NCBI GenBank assembly: GCA_947591315.1 | Contig: CANQDD010000003.1 | Location: 78,563-142,562, forward strand | Origin: an uncultured Clostridia bacterium | GTDB lineage: Bacteria > Bacillota > Clostridia > UBA1381 | Length of the DNA stretch: 64,000 nt | Direction of reading: 5' to 3' | Part shown: one piece after another, positions 1-8,118 of the stretch | How positions within the stretch are numbered: the first letter of the stretch is position 1 | Layout: each line of letters opens with the position of its first letter | Notes under the pieces: model-generated | Told to the model about the DNA's origin: nothing | What the model saw: only the letters and a program-made list of their open reading frames with translations | Databases searched by the model: none | Program-made: the position numbers and the translations under genes

Positions 1-1557
1 AAGGTACTCGCACACGCGGCGGAACACGTACAGGTCGAGCAGATGTATCGTGTCGTTTTCTTCCATTTCGGGAATAAAATCCATCGGCGAAACTATCATG
101 CCGTCCTCGCCGAAAAATCGAATAAACGCTTCGCTCCCGCACATTTCGTTCGTGACGGCTGAAAATCTCGGCTGGAACCATATAACGAACCTGTTGTCAC
201 GCATGAGGTTTTTGATACGCTCCGGCGTCGAAATGGCTATGTAGCTGTCGTTGCGCACTCTGTAACGTCCGTACTGTCCCGTGTGACGGTAAAACGCCTT
301 TTTGTCGCGGTACATATTTTCGTCAGCCGCCTTGACGACCTCGTTTATGTCACCCGCGCTTTGAGAATAACGGTAACCGACGGCGATTTTGTGCTTGCTG
401 TTGTCGTTTTGTCTGGCAAACTCGTCAATAAGCAAATTAAACGTTTCCTCGTCCGTGTTACGGCATATTACGGCGAACTCGTCGCCGCCTATTCTGTAGC
501 AGTCGTACTTGCCGAACACGCTGCGTATGACGGCGGCAATCTCTTTAATCGCGCTGTCACCCTCGCCGTGACCGTTTTTGTCGTTTATTTCCTTAAGACC
601 GTTAAGATCCATGTAAACTACGCCGAAGTTTGTTTCACCGTCCTGCGCCAGTATATCGCAGTCCTCGATGAACTTGTTGCGGTTGTATATGCCCGTGAGC
701 GTGTCCACATAGCTTAGTCTGCGCAGCGCGTTTGACGCGCGGTCGCGCACGATAACGGTGGAAATAAACGCGGAAAGCGTGAGGAATATAGACTTTCCGT
801 CGTCCATATTTCTGTTGGGCAGATTGTCCGCGCCTATAACGCCGACAAATTCGCTGTCAACATATATCGGTGCGGCAATAAGGTTTTTTATGCCCATATG
901 CTGCAAAAACAGATACCCTTCTGGGTACTCCTTTTTAAGCTCCCTTACATCGTTGATAACGGTGCTTGTATGGTTTTTGAACACATCGAGCATTTTAATT
1001 TTCTGCACTATTTCCGGAGACGAGCTGTTTTTGCCGCACCAGCTATGTGTTTTAACCATAAATTCGTTTTCATACTTAAATAAGTAAACGTGCTCCGCTT
1101 CAAGAAAGTTTCCGGTAAGCTGAAGAATTTTGTCTATCGTATCGTCGAACGGCTTGTTGTCCTGCAGTTCCATTATACAGCTTACAATCAAATGCTCTCT
1201 GTTAAGGCGCACCCGATACTCCTTGCGCTCCTCTTCGGCGTCGGTAATATCGACCGCCGTTTCTACAATAATCTCACCGTCGCCGGTGTCCTCGCGCGAA
1301 GAGTAAACGGCGTAGGTCATGCCGTTTACGGCGCTGTAAATTCCGACCGTCACGTCGCCGCCCGTATATATTCTGTAAGGGCGCATATCGTGCCTGAGCG
1401 TCAGAATGCCGTTTAAGGTTTCGGTGCGTGTTTTGCCGATGCTGTTACCCAAAAGCTCCTTTGCCGAATTATTCATATATATAATTTTATCGCTGTCCGC
1501 CTTGTACGCGTAGACAAGACCGGGAAATGCGTTCAGTATTGTGTTTGTATCGAGCAT
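1..1557 (-). CDS. PAS-GAF-GGDEF-EAL signalling protein, 3' end outside window
   Basis: Predicted cyclic-di-GMP signalling protein; 519 residues are visible and the reading frame stays open at the window edge. Order seen: a PAS-like segment (about 1-120), a GAF-like segment (about 130-280), a GGDEF domain with an intact GGDEF motif at residues 357-361, then the start of an EAL domain (from about 460). The EAL signature reads SEAF rather than xEAL, after a normal WFQP stretch. No RxxD inhibitory site precedes the GGDEF motif. The intact GGDEF suggests diguanylate cyclase activity; whether the EAL half is a phosphodiesterase cannot be judged because it is cut off. No transmembrane segment is seen, so it is probably cytosolic. 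The start is an ATG preceded by GGAGG, with its own promoter upstream. Confidence 0.9.
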   Translation of the reverse strand, partial: MLDTNTILNAFPGLVYAYKADSDKIIYMNNSAKELLGNSIGKTRTETLNGILTLRHDMRPYRIYTGGDVTVGIYSAVNGMTYAVYSSREDTGDGEIIVETAVDITDAEEERKEYRVRLNREHLIVSCIMELQDNKPFDDTIDKILQLTGNFLEAEHVYLFKYENEFMVKTHSWCGKNSSSPEIVQKIKMLDVFKNHTSTVINDVRELKKEYPEGYLFLQHMGIKNLIAAPIYVDSEFVGVIGADNLPNRNMDDGKSIFLTLSAFISTVIVRDRASNALRRLSYVDTLTGIYNRNKFIEDCDILAQDGETNFGVVYMDLNGLKEINDKNGHGEGDSAIKEIAAVIRSVFGKYDCYRIGGDEFAVICRNTDEETFNLLIDEFARQNDNSKHKIAVGYRYSQSAGDINEVVKAADENMYRDKKAFYRHTGQYGRYRVRNDSYIAISTPERIKNLMRDNRFVIWFQPRFSAVTNEMCGSEAFIRFFGEDGMIVSPMDFIPEMEENDTIHLLDLYVFRRVCEYL

Positions 1558-1601
1558 AGCTTTGCCCTCCGTAAGACCGTAATTTTTAAATAACATGGTC
1601 A

Positions 1602-1630
1602 ATTTTATCATATTCGCGGGAGAATTTCAA
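1602..1630 (-). promoter_or_regulatory. Sigma-A promoter of the GGDEF gene
   Basis: On the minus strand TTGAAA (1630-1625) is followed after 17 bp by TAAAAT (1607-1602), about 45 bp before the start codon. Confidence 0.7.
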
Positions 1631-1697
1631 TATAAAATACAGTATTATCCGTATTTTTGACGTAATCAAATCCTATAAAAGAATATTTTGTTAAATA

Positions 1698-1726
1698 TTG
1701 ACAATTTTTTGATTTTTAGTTATAAT
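1698..1726 (+). promoter_or_regulatory. Consensus sigma-A promoter of the 106-aa gene
   Basis: Perfect TTGACA (1698-1703), 17-bp spacer and perfect TATAAT (1721-1726), 34 bp before the start codon. It predicts strong constitutive transcription of the small gene that follows. Confidence 0.85.
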
Positions 1727-1760
1727 TTTATTATAAAAATAATATAAGGAGGTAACAACA

Positions 1761-2081
1761 ATGGATTTAAACTCAATTAAAGAATCGGTTGAAAAGCTGG
1801 TACAGGACGAGGCTACGAAGGAACAGCTCAAGAAAGATCCTATCCACACCATCGAGCAGACATTCGGCGTTGATTTACCCGACGAGCAGGTTCACGCTAT
1901 CATAGGACACCTCAAGGAAAAAATTGGTGAAGGCGACTATCTTGACAAGATCAAGGAAAAGTTCACAAGCGGCGAGATAGTTGAAAAGGTCAAGGACGAA
2001 GCCGAGGAAATCATCGAAAAGGTCAAGGAAGGCGGCAGCGGCATCGTTGACAAAATCAAGGGTATTTTCCATAAGGAATAA
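1761..2081 (+). CDS. Small charged helical protein of unknown function
   Basis: 106 residues, lysine- and glutamate-rich, with no signal peptide or membrane segment. The first 50 residues contain a segment (KDPIHTIEQTFGVDLPDEQ) whose spacing resembles the leader region of nitrile-hydratase-like leader peptides. The second half is made of amphipathic repeats (EIVEKVKDEAEEIIEKVKEG). No peptide-maturation enzyme lies nearby, so the leader resemblance may be only structural. It is monocistronic: a perfect consensus promoter, an AGGAGG site 8 nt before ATG, and an intrinsic terminator just after the stop. That layout suggests an abundant product. Function unknown. Confidence 0.85.
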   Translation: MDLNSIKESVEKLVQDEATKEQLKKDPIHTIEQTFGVDLPDEQVHAIIGHLKEKIGEGDYLDKIKEKFTSGEIVEKVKDEAEEIIEKVKEGGSGIVDKIKGIFHKE

Positions 2082-2087
2082 GACAAT

Positions 2088-2123
2088 AAAAAAACGGTTC
2101 GGCTATATGTCGAACCGTTTTTT
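2088..2123. terminator. Bidirectional intrinsic terminator
   Basis: A stem pairing 2090-2101 with 2111-2122 around a 9-nt loop, with an A-run before and a T-run after it, so it can stop transcription from both converging genes. Confidence 0.85.
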
Positions 2124-2180
2124 GTGGGGATGTGAAAACACGGGAAGTATCGCAGACAATATCTCAGAACAAAATTTATT

Positions 2181-3233
2181 TTAGTTGACGTATTTCGATA
2201 CATCATATGACTGGAATATTTTTTGTTTATTCATCTGTAAATACAACGCTTCTTTTGCAAGTTCCATGCCGTGCATGGAACCCTTACCATAAGAATCTCT
2301 TTTTATTTGTTCCCCATAACTTTCTAAATCCATAATCATCTGTTTGGTAGTCATATCAAAGATAATCGTTGTTTCATCTCTGGTAGTACCGCCAAACGAA
2401 TTTTGACCGGAGCTGTCAATAATTGCTGCCAATGCTTCACCGCTATCATCCTCATTGTAATCCGAACGCTCATAATATCCGGCGTAAATAGAATATATTT
2501 TTGCGCTCGAAGGATTTTTAAAGCTTGCTATGTGTTTATCAACCGCTGTTTGTATAAACTTTTCCAAAAGCTCCTGTTCCTTTTGTTTGATACGTTCGTC
2601 ATTATATTCGTTATATTTTGTCCTAGCTGAATTATACAAGTCATCAATAATTGCAATATCTGCATCCGATATGGTATGATATGTTTTTGCATTTTCGCAT
2701 TCCTGCATAGCTTCAAGGTACAATCCGTCGTTAATAAAGCCTTTTATTTGATTTACATTTGCGGAAATGTCCTCATATGAAATGGGGGCAACTTCACCTG
2801 CGTCGGACGATGTAATAGTTACCGTTCTTGTATCGCCGTTCCAGTCAACATTTGTATTATATGCTTCCGAAATCGCTCTTACCGGCACGAGCGTCCGACC
2901 ATCCACAACACACGCGGGACTGTCAAGAGTTACCTCATTGTCGTTTACGTACATTATACTGCTGTCAACAGTCATTTTTATTGATGTGCCGTCTTTTTCC
3001 GAAGTAATTGTACGAGTTGCTTCGTCCCAGTTAACGCTTGCGCCGAGAGCTTCAAATATAGCACGCAAGGGAACCATTGTTCTTTCGTTGATTATCTGCG
3101 GCGGAACGTCAAATTCCAGTGGCTGACCTCCACTAAACTTAACTGTTATTGCATCATCTGCCATTACTGAAATCTGCGTCAATGACAATAAAATTGATAA
3201 TACAATAGTAATAATTAAAAATTTCTTTTTCAT
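2181..3233 (-). CDS. Secreted protein with copper-amine-oxidase-like stalk domain
   Basis: 350 residues. A signal peptide (about 1-25, MKKKFLIITIVLSILLS start, ending near ADD) is followed by a copper-amine-oxidase N-terminal-like domain (PF07833 type, about 28-145). Two of its typical signatures are visible: RTMVPLRAIFEALGA and RTLVPVRAISEAY, each followed by a V-W-ENGDTRTVTI-type strand. The rest (about 150-350) is a charged, partly coiled-coil region of unknown fold. The stalk domain is generally a surface or cell-wall module, not an oxidase. The gene follows the DUF1413 gene by 18 bp and its GGATG-type ribosome site lies in that gap, so the two are probably co-transcribed. Confidence 0.85.
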   Translation of the reverse strand: MKKKFLIITIVLSILLSLTQISVMADDAITVKFSGGQPLEFDVPPQIINERTMVPLRAIFEALGASVNWDEATRTITSEKDGTSIKMTVDSSIMYVNDNEVTLDSPACVVDGRTLVPVRAISEAYNTNVDWNGDTRTVTITSSDAGEVAPISYEDISANVNQIKGFINDGLYLEAMQECENAKTYHTISDADIAIIDDLYNSARTKYNEYNDERIKQKEQELLEKFIQTAVDKHIASFKNPSSAKIYSIYAGYYERSDYNEDDSGEALAAIIDSSGQNSFGGTTRDETTIIFDMTTKQMIMDLESYGEQIKRDSYGKGSMHGMELAKEALYLQMNKQKIFQSYDVSKYVN

Positions 3234-3251
3234 TTTACTGCATCCTTTCTT

Positions 3252-3482
3252 TTAATTTCTGTTAATGTATTGGTTTGACTGTCTTGCGGCTCTTTGCACT
3301 CGTTCAATGCCTAGGTCGTTTTCTTCTATTATTTTCCTAAACTTTGTTCCCAGAGGACCGCGATAATTCCCCATTTCTGCCCATGGATCAGGCTCAAAAA
3401 GATCTTTTAATTCAAATGCTTGATTTGCAGGCATTTGCTTTGCTTTTTCCAAAGCAAAATTTAATAATGAATCATAATTCAT
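3252..3482 (-). CDS. DUF1413-like small protein
   Basis: 76 residues with the pattern AFELKDLFEP-W...-GPLGTKFRKII typical of DUF1413 proteins of Firmicutes, whose function is not known. An in-frame ATG exists upstream (3536), but the ATG at 3482 has a GGGGGAA ribosome site at good spacing and removes an unlikely hydrophobic N-terminus. It is first gene of a minus-strand pair and is transcribed divergently from an XRE repressor gene, which probably controls it. Confidence 0.75.
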   Translation of the reverse strand: MNYDSLLNFALEKAKQMPANQAFELKDLFEPDPWAEMGNYRGPLGTKFRKIIEENDLGIERVQRAARQSNQYINRN

Positions 3483-3511
3483 ATATATTCCCCCAATACT
3501 TATTGTAATTA

Positions 3512-3588
3512 CCAATATAATTATAGCATAAACCAATCATAAAGTCAAGAATATCCAATATAATTATTTGTATAAGCAATATTATTGG
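3512..3588. promoter_or_regulatory. Candidate operator boxes between divergent genes
   Basis: The 13-mer CCAATATAATTAT occurs at 3512-3524 and again at 3555-3567, 43 bp apart (about four helical turns). An inverted CAATATTATTGG lies at 3577-3588. All sit between the DUF1413 gene and the XRE gene, a usual place for the binding sites of a local repressor. The assignment to this repressor is inference. Confidence 0.45.
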
Positions 3589-3598
3589 GAGGATAGTC

Positions 3599-3925
3599 AT
3601 GAATAGAATAGCGGAGTTAAGAAAAGAAAAACATTTAAACCAAATCGGGCTTGCCATGAAATTAAATATATCACAGTATATGGTAAGTTCATACGAAACA
3701 GGCAGACATCAGCCGACAATGGATATGCTGATAGAATTGGCTGATTTTTTTAATGTTTCTATTGATTATTTAGTGGGAAAAAGCGAAGTGCGCTATCCTG
3801 CCGATATTTTCCTTAATAATAATATATCAAAGAAAGAACTGGCATTATTAAATATATTCCGAACATTAACGAAAGAAAAACAAGAGCAGGCAATAGGTGT
3901 TTTGTTCACACTGCAGAATCTATAA
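3599..3925 (+). CDS. XRE-family helix-turn-helix regulator
   Basis: 108 residues. The N-terminal half is a Cro/C1-type HTH (RIAELRKEKHLNQIGLAMKL...SQYMVSSYETGRHQPTMDML, about residues 3-58) followed by the common IDYLVGKSE linker; the C-terminal half is a short helical tail. GGGAGGATAGTC precedes the ATG. It is probably a DNA-binding repressor of itself and of the divergent DUF1413/stalk gene pair, because repeated CCAATATAATTAT boxes fill the shared promoter region. Confidence 0.85.
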   Translation: MNRIAELRKEKHLNQIGLAMKLNISQYMVSSYETGRHQPTMDMLIELADFFNVSIDYLVGKSEVRYPADIFLNNNISKKELALLNIFRTLTKEKQEQAIGVLFTLQNL

Positions 3926-3990
3926 AAGAAGTATTCCGACATATAAACATGGGGTAAACCGCATTTTACCCCGCAATACACACACAAAAA

Positions 3991-4016
3991 AATCCCGCTT
4001 ATACAAGCGGGATTTT
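3991..4016. terminator. Bidirectional intrinsic terminator
   Basis: AATCCCGCTT (3991-4000) pairs with AAGCGGGATT (4005-4014) around a 4-nt loop, with an A-run before and a T-run after. It serves the XRE gene and the converging stalk gene. A second stem (GGGGTAAA 3951-3958 with TTTACCCC 3965-3972) precedes it. Confidence 0.8.
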
Positions 4017-4025
4017 ATATCCTTT

Positions 4026-4487
4026 TTACTCCGTCTTTTCCATATCCTTTGTGATTGTAACGGTTCTCGTGTTTTCGTCCCAGTCCACCTGACTGTGCAT
4101 ACCCTCGGAAACGGCTCTTACAGGAACGACCGTTCTGTCATTCACAAGCCTTGCAGGAACGTCAAGCTCCACCGGCGTTTCGCCGACAAATATTGTCGCG
4201 GAGTCTACCTGCATGGTTATGCTTACGTCGCTTATAGGATCGTATGAAACAACCGTTTTTGTATCTTGATCCCAGTTTATATACGCGCCGAGCGCTTCAA
4301 AAATCGCGCGCATAGGTACAAGCGTGCGTCCCTCCTCAATATACGGCTGCGTGTCGCCTTCGGGTATGACGAGAGCCTCTCCGTTTATTATAACCGTTAC
4401 GGGTTCGTCGTCCGCAGCCGCGGGCAATGAAGCCGCGCCGAGTACGGTCATTGCCGCAGCCGTCAGCGCTATAATCTTTTTATTCAT
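4026..4487 (-). CDS. Secreted copper-amine-oxidase-like stalk-domain protein
   Basis: 153 residues, essentially only a signal peptide (1 to about 25, ending AAADD) plus one copper-amine-oxidase N-terminal-like domain. The twin signatures are RTLVPMRAIFEALGA and RTVVPVRAVSEGM, followed by QVDWDENTRTVTITK. A longer frame begins at 4514, but the ATG at 4487 follows GGAGGTAATACGT and starts a good signal sequence (MNKKIIALTAAAM). It probably acts as a small wall-associated module. It is monocistronic, with its own promoter back to back with that of rpsF. Confidence 0.85.
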   Translation of the reverse strand: MNKKIIALTAAAMTVLGAASLPAAADDEPVTVIINGEALVIPEGDTQPYIEEGRTLVPMRAIFEALGAYINWDQDTKTVVSYDPISDVSITMQVDSATIFVGETPVELDVPARLVNDRTVVPVRAVSEGMHSQVDWDENTRTVTITKDMEKTE

Positions 4488-4522
4488 ACGTATTACCTCC
4501 ATAAACAATTTCACTTACAGTA

Positions 4523-4551
4523 AGTATACCACACTGTAATGAATTTTTCAA
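4523..4551 (-). promoter_or_regulatory. Sigma-A promoter of the 153-aa stalk gene
   Basis: On the minus strand TTGAAA (4551-4546), 17-bp spacer, TATACT (4528-4523). Confidence 0.7.
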
Positions 4552-4587
4552 CAATATTTTTTCATAAGGGAAAATTAAGTAAAATAC

Positions 4588-4616
4588 TTGACAACACGGG
4601 AAAAGTGATATATAAT
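4588..4616 (+). promoter_or_regulatory. Consensus promoter of the rpsF-ssb-rpsR operon
   Basis: TTGACA (4588-4593), 17-bp spacer, TATAAT (4611-4616): a perfect sigma-A promoter, as expected for ribosomal protein genes. Confidence 0.85.
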
Positions 4617-4620
4617 ATCT

Positions 4621-4680
4621 GGGTTCGCAAACTGCGGACAATCCTTGCCTGCAAATGGTTTTGCAGGACTAATGTCCATA
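4621..4680 (+). promoter_or_regulatory. Structured rpsF mRNA leader, possible S6:S18 autoregulatory element
   Basis: Between promoter and start codon, CCTGCAAA (4648-4655) pairs with TTTGCAGG (4660-4667), and an outer GGAC (4636-4639) pairs with GTCC (4674-4677), leaving an internal loop on both sides. rpsF leaders in many bacteria bind the S6:S18 complex to shut down the operon. The position fits, but the conserved core was not matched to a covariance model. Confidence 0.4.
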
Positions 4681-4694
4681 AGGAGGTGCAGAAA

Positions 4695-4997
4695 ATGGCT
4701 GAAAAAATCATGAACAGCTATGAAACAATCTTTATCATTGACGCAACTCTCGACGAGGAGAACGTAACGGCGCTTAAGGATAAGTTTACATCGCTTATCG
4801 AGGCGAACGGCGAGCTTGAATCCGTTGACGAGTGGGGTAAGAGACGACTCGCTTACGAAATCAATGACAGAACAGAGGGTTTCTACTATCTTGTAAACTT
4901 CAAGGCTGAACCGGAATTTCCGAAGGAGCTTGAAAGACAGTACAGGATCACAGACGGAATACTCAGGACGATCATTGTAAGAAAAGACGAGGAATAA
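4695..4997 (+). CDS. rpsF: Ribosomal protein bS6
   Basis: 100 residues. It starts MAEKIMNSYETIFIIDATLDEE and carries the usual WGKRRLAYEINDRTEGFYY and ELERQYRITDGILRTIIVRKDE signatures. bS6 binds the 30S platform next to bS18. The start at 4695 is set by AGGAGGTGCAGAAA; a longer frame upstream covers the leader and is not coding. First gene of the rpsF-ssb-rpsR operon. Confidence 0.97.
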   Translation: MAEKIMNSYETIFIIDATLDEENVTALKDKFTSLIEANGELESVDEWGKRRLAYEINDRTEGFYYLVNFKAEPEFPKELERQYRITDGILRTIIVRKDEE

Positions 4998-5024
4998 GTC
5001 AAAGGCGAGAAAGCGGTGTAAGGA

Positions 5025-5501
5025 ATGAACAAAGTAATTTTAATGGGACGTCTTACCCGTGACGTCGAAATGCGTCAGACGCCGAGCGGAGTTTCGCTCG
5101 CGAGATTTTCAATCGCCGTAAACAGACGTTTCGCAGGCAAAGACGGTCAGCAGCAGGCTGATTTTATAAACTGCGTGGCGTGGAGGCAGACGGGCGAGTT
5201 TATCGCGAGATATTTCCGCAAGGGCAGCATGATTGCCGTAGTCGGCAGCCTGCAGTCGAGAAGCTGGGACGGTCAGGACGGTAAGAGACAGTATTCCACC
5301 GAGGTACAGGTGGACGAGGCGTACTTTACCGGTTCAAAAGCCGAAACGGGTACAACGGGCGGCAGCTACAGCGGCAACCAGGGCGGCTACAATCAAAGTG
5401 CGCCGCAGAATAACGCGCCGAGCGCGCCGGATTTCGGCGACGACTTTAACATGGACGGATTTTCCGACCTTGACGGCAGCGAGGACGATCTGCCGTTCTA
5501 A
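5025..5501 (+). CDS. ssb: Single-stranded DNA-binding protein
   Basis: 158 residues. An OB fold (about 1-105: MNKVILMGRLTRDVEMRQTPSG, then DFINCVAWRQTGEF, then VGSLQSRSWDGQDGKR) is followed by a glycine/asparagine-rich linker and the acidic tip DLDGSEDDLPF, which docks partner proteins of replication and repair. It lies between rpsF and rpsR, the standard Firmicute arrangement, and should be co-transcribed with them. Confidence 0.97.
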   Translation: MNKVILMGRLTRDVEMRQTPSGVSLARFSIAVNRRFAGKDGQQQADFINCVAWRQTGEFIARYFRKGSMIAVVGSLQSRSWDGQDGKRQYSTEVQVDEAYFTGSKAETGTTGGSYSGNQGGYNQSAPQNNAPSAPDFGDDFNMDGFSDLDGSEDDLPF

Positions 5502-5534
5502 CCCCGCATAAAATTTGATAAGGAGGAAACACAG

Positions 5535-5780
5535 ATGGCTGAAAGAAGTGAAAGACCTCAGAGAACAAGACGACCGAAGAAAAAGGTCTGCATGTTCTGT
5601 GTGGATAAGGTAGAGCATATCGATTACAAGGACACAGCAAAGCTCCGCAGATACGTTACGGAAAGAGGAAAGATTGTTCCCCGCCGTATCAGCGGTAACT
5701 GTGCGAAGCATCAGAGACAGCTCACCACAGCTATAAAGAGAGCGAGAATTATTGCGCTTCTCCCGTTCGTAGCTGAATAA
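5535..5780 (+). CDS. rpsR: Ribosomal protein bS18, zinc-ribbon form
   Basis: 81 residues with the conserved core [20 protein letters not shown] and the C-terminal [12 protein letters not shown]. Cys19 and Cys22 (CMFC) plus Cys56 and His59 (CAKH) form a zinc-binding set, so this is the C+ form of S18. AAGGAGGAAACACAG precedes the ATG. Last gene of its operon; a terminator follows within 10 bp. Confidence 0.97.
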   Translation: MAERSERPQRTRRPKKKVCMFCVDKVEHIDYKDTAKLRRYVTERGKIVPRRISGNCAKHQRQLTTAIKRARIIALLPFVAE

Positions 5781-5790
5781 TTTTGAACTT

Positions 5791-5824
5791 AATCCCCCGG
5801 ATATGCAAATCCGAGGGGATTTTT
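5791..5824 (+). terminator. Terminator of the rpsF-ssb-rpsR operon
   Basis: 5791-5802 pairs with 5809-5821 (one bulge) and is followed by TTTTTG. Confidence 0.8.
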
Positions 5825-5886
5825 GTATACGCCGCTTCCACGCCCGTGCGGGCGGTAGCACGAAGCATTACGGAGGTTTGTTGAAT

Positions 5887-6345
5887 ATGATAAGGGTTAT
5901 GATGATATGCTACGGCAATATATGCCGCAGTCCGATGGCGGAGTTCCTCCTGCGCGACATGGTGCAGAAGCGCGGTATCGGCGATAAATTTTACATAGCG
6001 TCCGCCGCCACGAGTACCGAGGAAATCGGTAACGGCGTGCATTACGGCACACGTAAAAAACTTGCGGAACACGGCATATCGACTGACGGCAAGACGGCGG
6101 TGCAGCTTAAACGCTCCGACGCGGACAATTACGACTATTTTATCGGTATGGACGCGCAGAACATACGCGCCATAACGCGCATACTCGGCGAGGGGCACAA
6201 AGACAAGATTTTCCGTCTGCTCGATTTCTCCGACAACCCGCGCGACATAGCCGATCCGTGGTACACGCACAATTTCGACGTTACATACGATGATATTGTC
6301 GAGGGCTGCGAGGCTTTTCTTAAATATATAAATGATTTTTCGTAA
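5887..6345 (+). CDS. Low-molecular-weight protein tyrosine phosphatase
   Basis: 152 residues. The P-loop CYGNICRS (Cys8, Arg14; CX5R) sits at the N-terminus, and the general-acid loop is DPWYTHNFDVTYDDI near residue 123, both diagnostic of the family. It hydrolyses phosphotyrosine, in bacteria often on tyrosine kinases of polysaccharide control; no kinase gene is adjacent. The frame opens at 5803 inside the rpsR terminator, so the ATG at 5887 with GGAGG 10 nt upstream is preferred. It probably has its own short unit before lysS. Confidence 0.93.
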   Translation: MIRVMMICYGNICRSPMAEFLLRDMVQKRGIGDKFYIASAATSTEEIGNGVHYGTRKKLAEHGISTDGKTAVQLKRSDADNYDYFIGMDAQNIRAITRILGEGHKDKIFRLLDFSDNPRDIADPWYTHNFDVTYDDIVEGCEAFLKYINDFS

Positions 6346-6351
6346 AAAACA

Positions 6352-6380
6352 TTGTCAAACGGACGAAAATGGTATATAAT
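6352..6380 (+). promoter_or_regulatory. Sigma-A promoter of lysS
   Basis: TTGTCA (6352-6357), 17-bp spacer, TATAAT (6375-6380), about 50 bp before the lysS start. Confidence 0.75.
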
Positions 6381-6432
6381 GTTTCAGTCTGTAGATTAAA
6401 ATCAGAATAAAACCGAGGAGGATTTTTAATAA

Positions 6433-7983
6433 ATGGATAACACGGAAAATACAAAGGAATTGTCGGCTCTCTTACAGGTGCGCCGCGACAAGTTCGCGGA
6501 GCTGCAAAGCGAGGGCAGAGATCCGTTCCAGATTACGAAATTTAACCGCACTCACACGTCCGGCGAGCTTAAGAACGGCGCGCGCGAGGAGCAGCGCGAG
6601 CTGACAAAGCGCGGCTCGGACGAGGTCGAGATAATCACCGCGAAAATTTCAAAATACGACGGTCAGCAGGTGTCGGTCGCGGGCAGAATTATGTCCAAGC
6701 GCGGCATGGGTAAGGTAGGATTTGTCCACATCGCGGACATTGACGGGCAAATTCAGCTTTTCGTCAAGAAGGATATTCTCGGCGAGGACGAGTATAATCG
6801 TTTTAAGAAGCTCGACATCGGCGATATAGTGGGCGCGCACGGCGAGGTGTTCACCACTCAGACCGGCGAAATTTCGATAAGGGTTGACGAGATAACGCTG
6901 CTCACAAAATCGCTCCAGCCGCTGCCGGAGAAGTTCCACGGTATGACCGATACCGATTTGCGCTATCGTCAGCGCTATATCGACCTCATTATGAACGAGG
7001 ACGTGAAAAAGACGTTTATGAACCGCTCGAAGATAATCGCGTCGATCCGCTCGTATCTGAACGGGCTGGGCTTTCTTGAGGTCGAAACGCCGATGCTCGT
7101 GTCAAACGCGGGCGGCGCGGCGGCAAGACCGTTTGAAACGCACTTTAACGCGCTCGACGAGGACTTTAAGCTTCGTATTTCGCTGGAGCTGTACTTAAAG
7201 CGCCTCATCGTGGGCGGCTTCGAGAAGGTTTACGAGATAGGCAGAGTGTTCAGAAACGAGGGTCTCGACACGCGCCACAACCCCGAATTCACGCTGATGG
7301 AGCTGTATCAGGCGTACACGGATTATCACGGCATGATGGATCTCACCGAGAATATGTACCGCCACGTCGCGCAGGAGGTGCTCGGCACGACGAAGATAAC
7401 GTATAACGGCGTGGAAATGGACCTCGGCAAGCCGTTTGAGCGTATTACAATGGTTGACGCGGTGAAGAAGTATTCGGGCGTTGACTTTAACGAGATACAC
7501 ACGCTCGACGAGGCTCGCGCGGCTGCGGACGAGCATCATGTGGAGTACGAGAAGCGTCACAAGAAGGGCGATATTTTGAACCTTTTCTTCGAGCATTTCG
7601 CCGAGGAGCACATGATCCAGCCGACATTCGTAATGGATCACCCGATAGAGATCTCGCCGCTCACAAAGAAAAAGCCGGACAACCCGGAATATGTGGAGCG
7701 TTTCGAGTTTTTCATGAACGGCTGGGAAATGGCGAACGCGTACTCGGAGCTTAACGACCCGATAGACCAGCGCGAGCGGTTCAAGGCGCAGGAGGAGCAG
7801 CTGGCGCAGGGCGACGAGGAAGCAAACACCACCGACGAAGATTTCATGCGCGCGCTTGAGATAGGCATGCCGCCTACCGGCGGTATCGGGTTTGGAATCG
7901 ACAGAATGTGTATGCTCCTGACCGATTCGCCGGCAATACGCGATGTATTGCTGTTCCCCACGATGAAGCCATTATCCGAATAA
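6433..7983 (+). CDS. lysS: Lysyl-tRNA synthetase, class II
   Basis: 516 residues, near the usual length. An OB-fold anticodon-binding domain (about 60-170, with [20 protein letters not shown]) is followed by the class II catalytic core with motif 2 ([20 protein letters not shown]) and motif 3 ([26 protein letters not shown]). It charges tRNA-Lys. GAGGAGG precedes the ATG. The last codons, FPTMKPLSE and stop, overlap the left border of the integrated element. A synonymous copy of exactly this end occurs 9.35 kb downstream, so the present 3' end is probably element-supplied and keeps the enzyme intact. Confidence 0.98.
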   Translation: MDNTENTKELSALLQVRRDKFAELQSEGRDPFQITKFNRTHTSGELKNGAREEQRELTKRGSDEVEIITAKISKYDGQQVSVAGRIMSKRGMGKVGFVHIADIDGQIQLFVKKDILGEDEYNRFKKLDIGDIVGAHGEVFTTQTGEISIRVDEITLLTKSLQPLPEKFHGMTDTDLRYRQRYIDLIMNEDVKKTFMNRSKIIASIRSYLNGLGFLEVETPMLVSNAGGAAARPFETHFNALDEDFKLRISLELYLKRLIVGGFEKVYEIGRVFRNEGLDTRHNPEFTLMELYQAYTDYHGMMDLTENMYRHVAQEVLGTTKITYNGVEMDLGKPFERITMVDAVKKYSGVDFNEIHTLDEARAAADEHHVEYEKRHKKGDILNLFFEHFAEEHMIQPTFVMDHPIEISPLTKKKPDNPEYVERFEFFMNGWEMANAYSELNDPIDQRERFKAQEEQLAQGDEEANTTDEDFMRALEIGMPPTGGIGFGIDRMCMLLTDSPAIRDVLLFPTMKPLSE

Positions 7984-7992
7984 ACGGCATAA
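7952..7992 (+). repeat. Left attachment repeat (lysS tail)
   Basis: Matches 17303-17343 at 36 of 41 positions. Within the coding part all four differences are synonymous (CCC/CCG, AAG/AAA, CCA/CCG, GAA/GAG), so both copies encode FPTMKPLSE then TAA. Confidence 0.75.
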
Positions 7993-8024
7993 AACAAGGC
8001 TTTACAAGGCTTGCAAGCCTAAAT

Positions 8025-8045
8025 TTACGACCAACTTACGACCAA
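8025..8045 (+). repeat. Tandem TTACGACCAA boxes, candidate integrase arm sites
   Basis: TTACGACCAA at 8025-8034 and 8036-8045, just inside the left border. Paired short direct repeats near the ends are typical of arm-type integrase sites; the assignment is by position only. Confidence 0.45.
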
Positions 8046-8071
8046 ATAAAGAGAACACGCTAAAAAGATAA

Positions 8072-8107
8072 ATCCCCCTTAAGGAAATAAGCCTTAAGGG
8101 GGATATT
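8072..8107. terminator. Intrinsic terminator just inside the element
   Basis: ATCCCCCTTAAGG (8072-8084) pairs with CCTTAAGGGGGAT (8092-8104). A-rich and T-rich flanks let it serve lysS and the opposing NPCBM fragment. Confidence 0.7.
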
Positions 8108-8118
8108 TAACTTATTGT

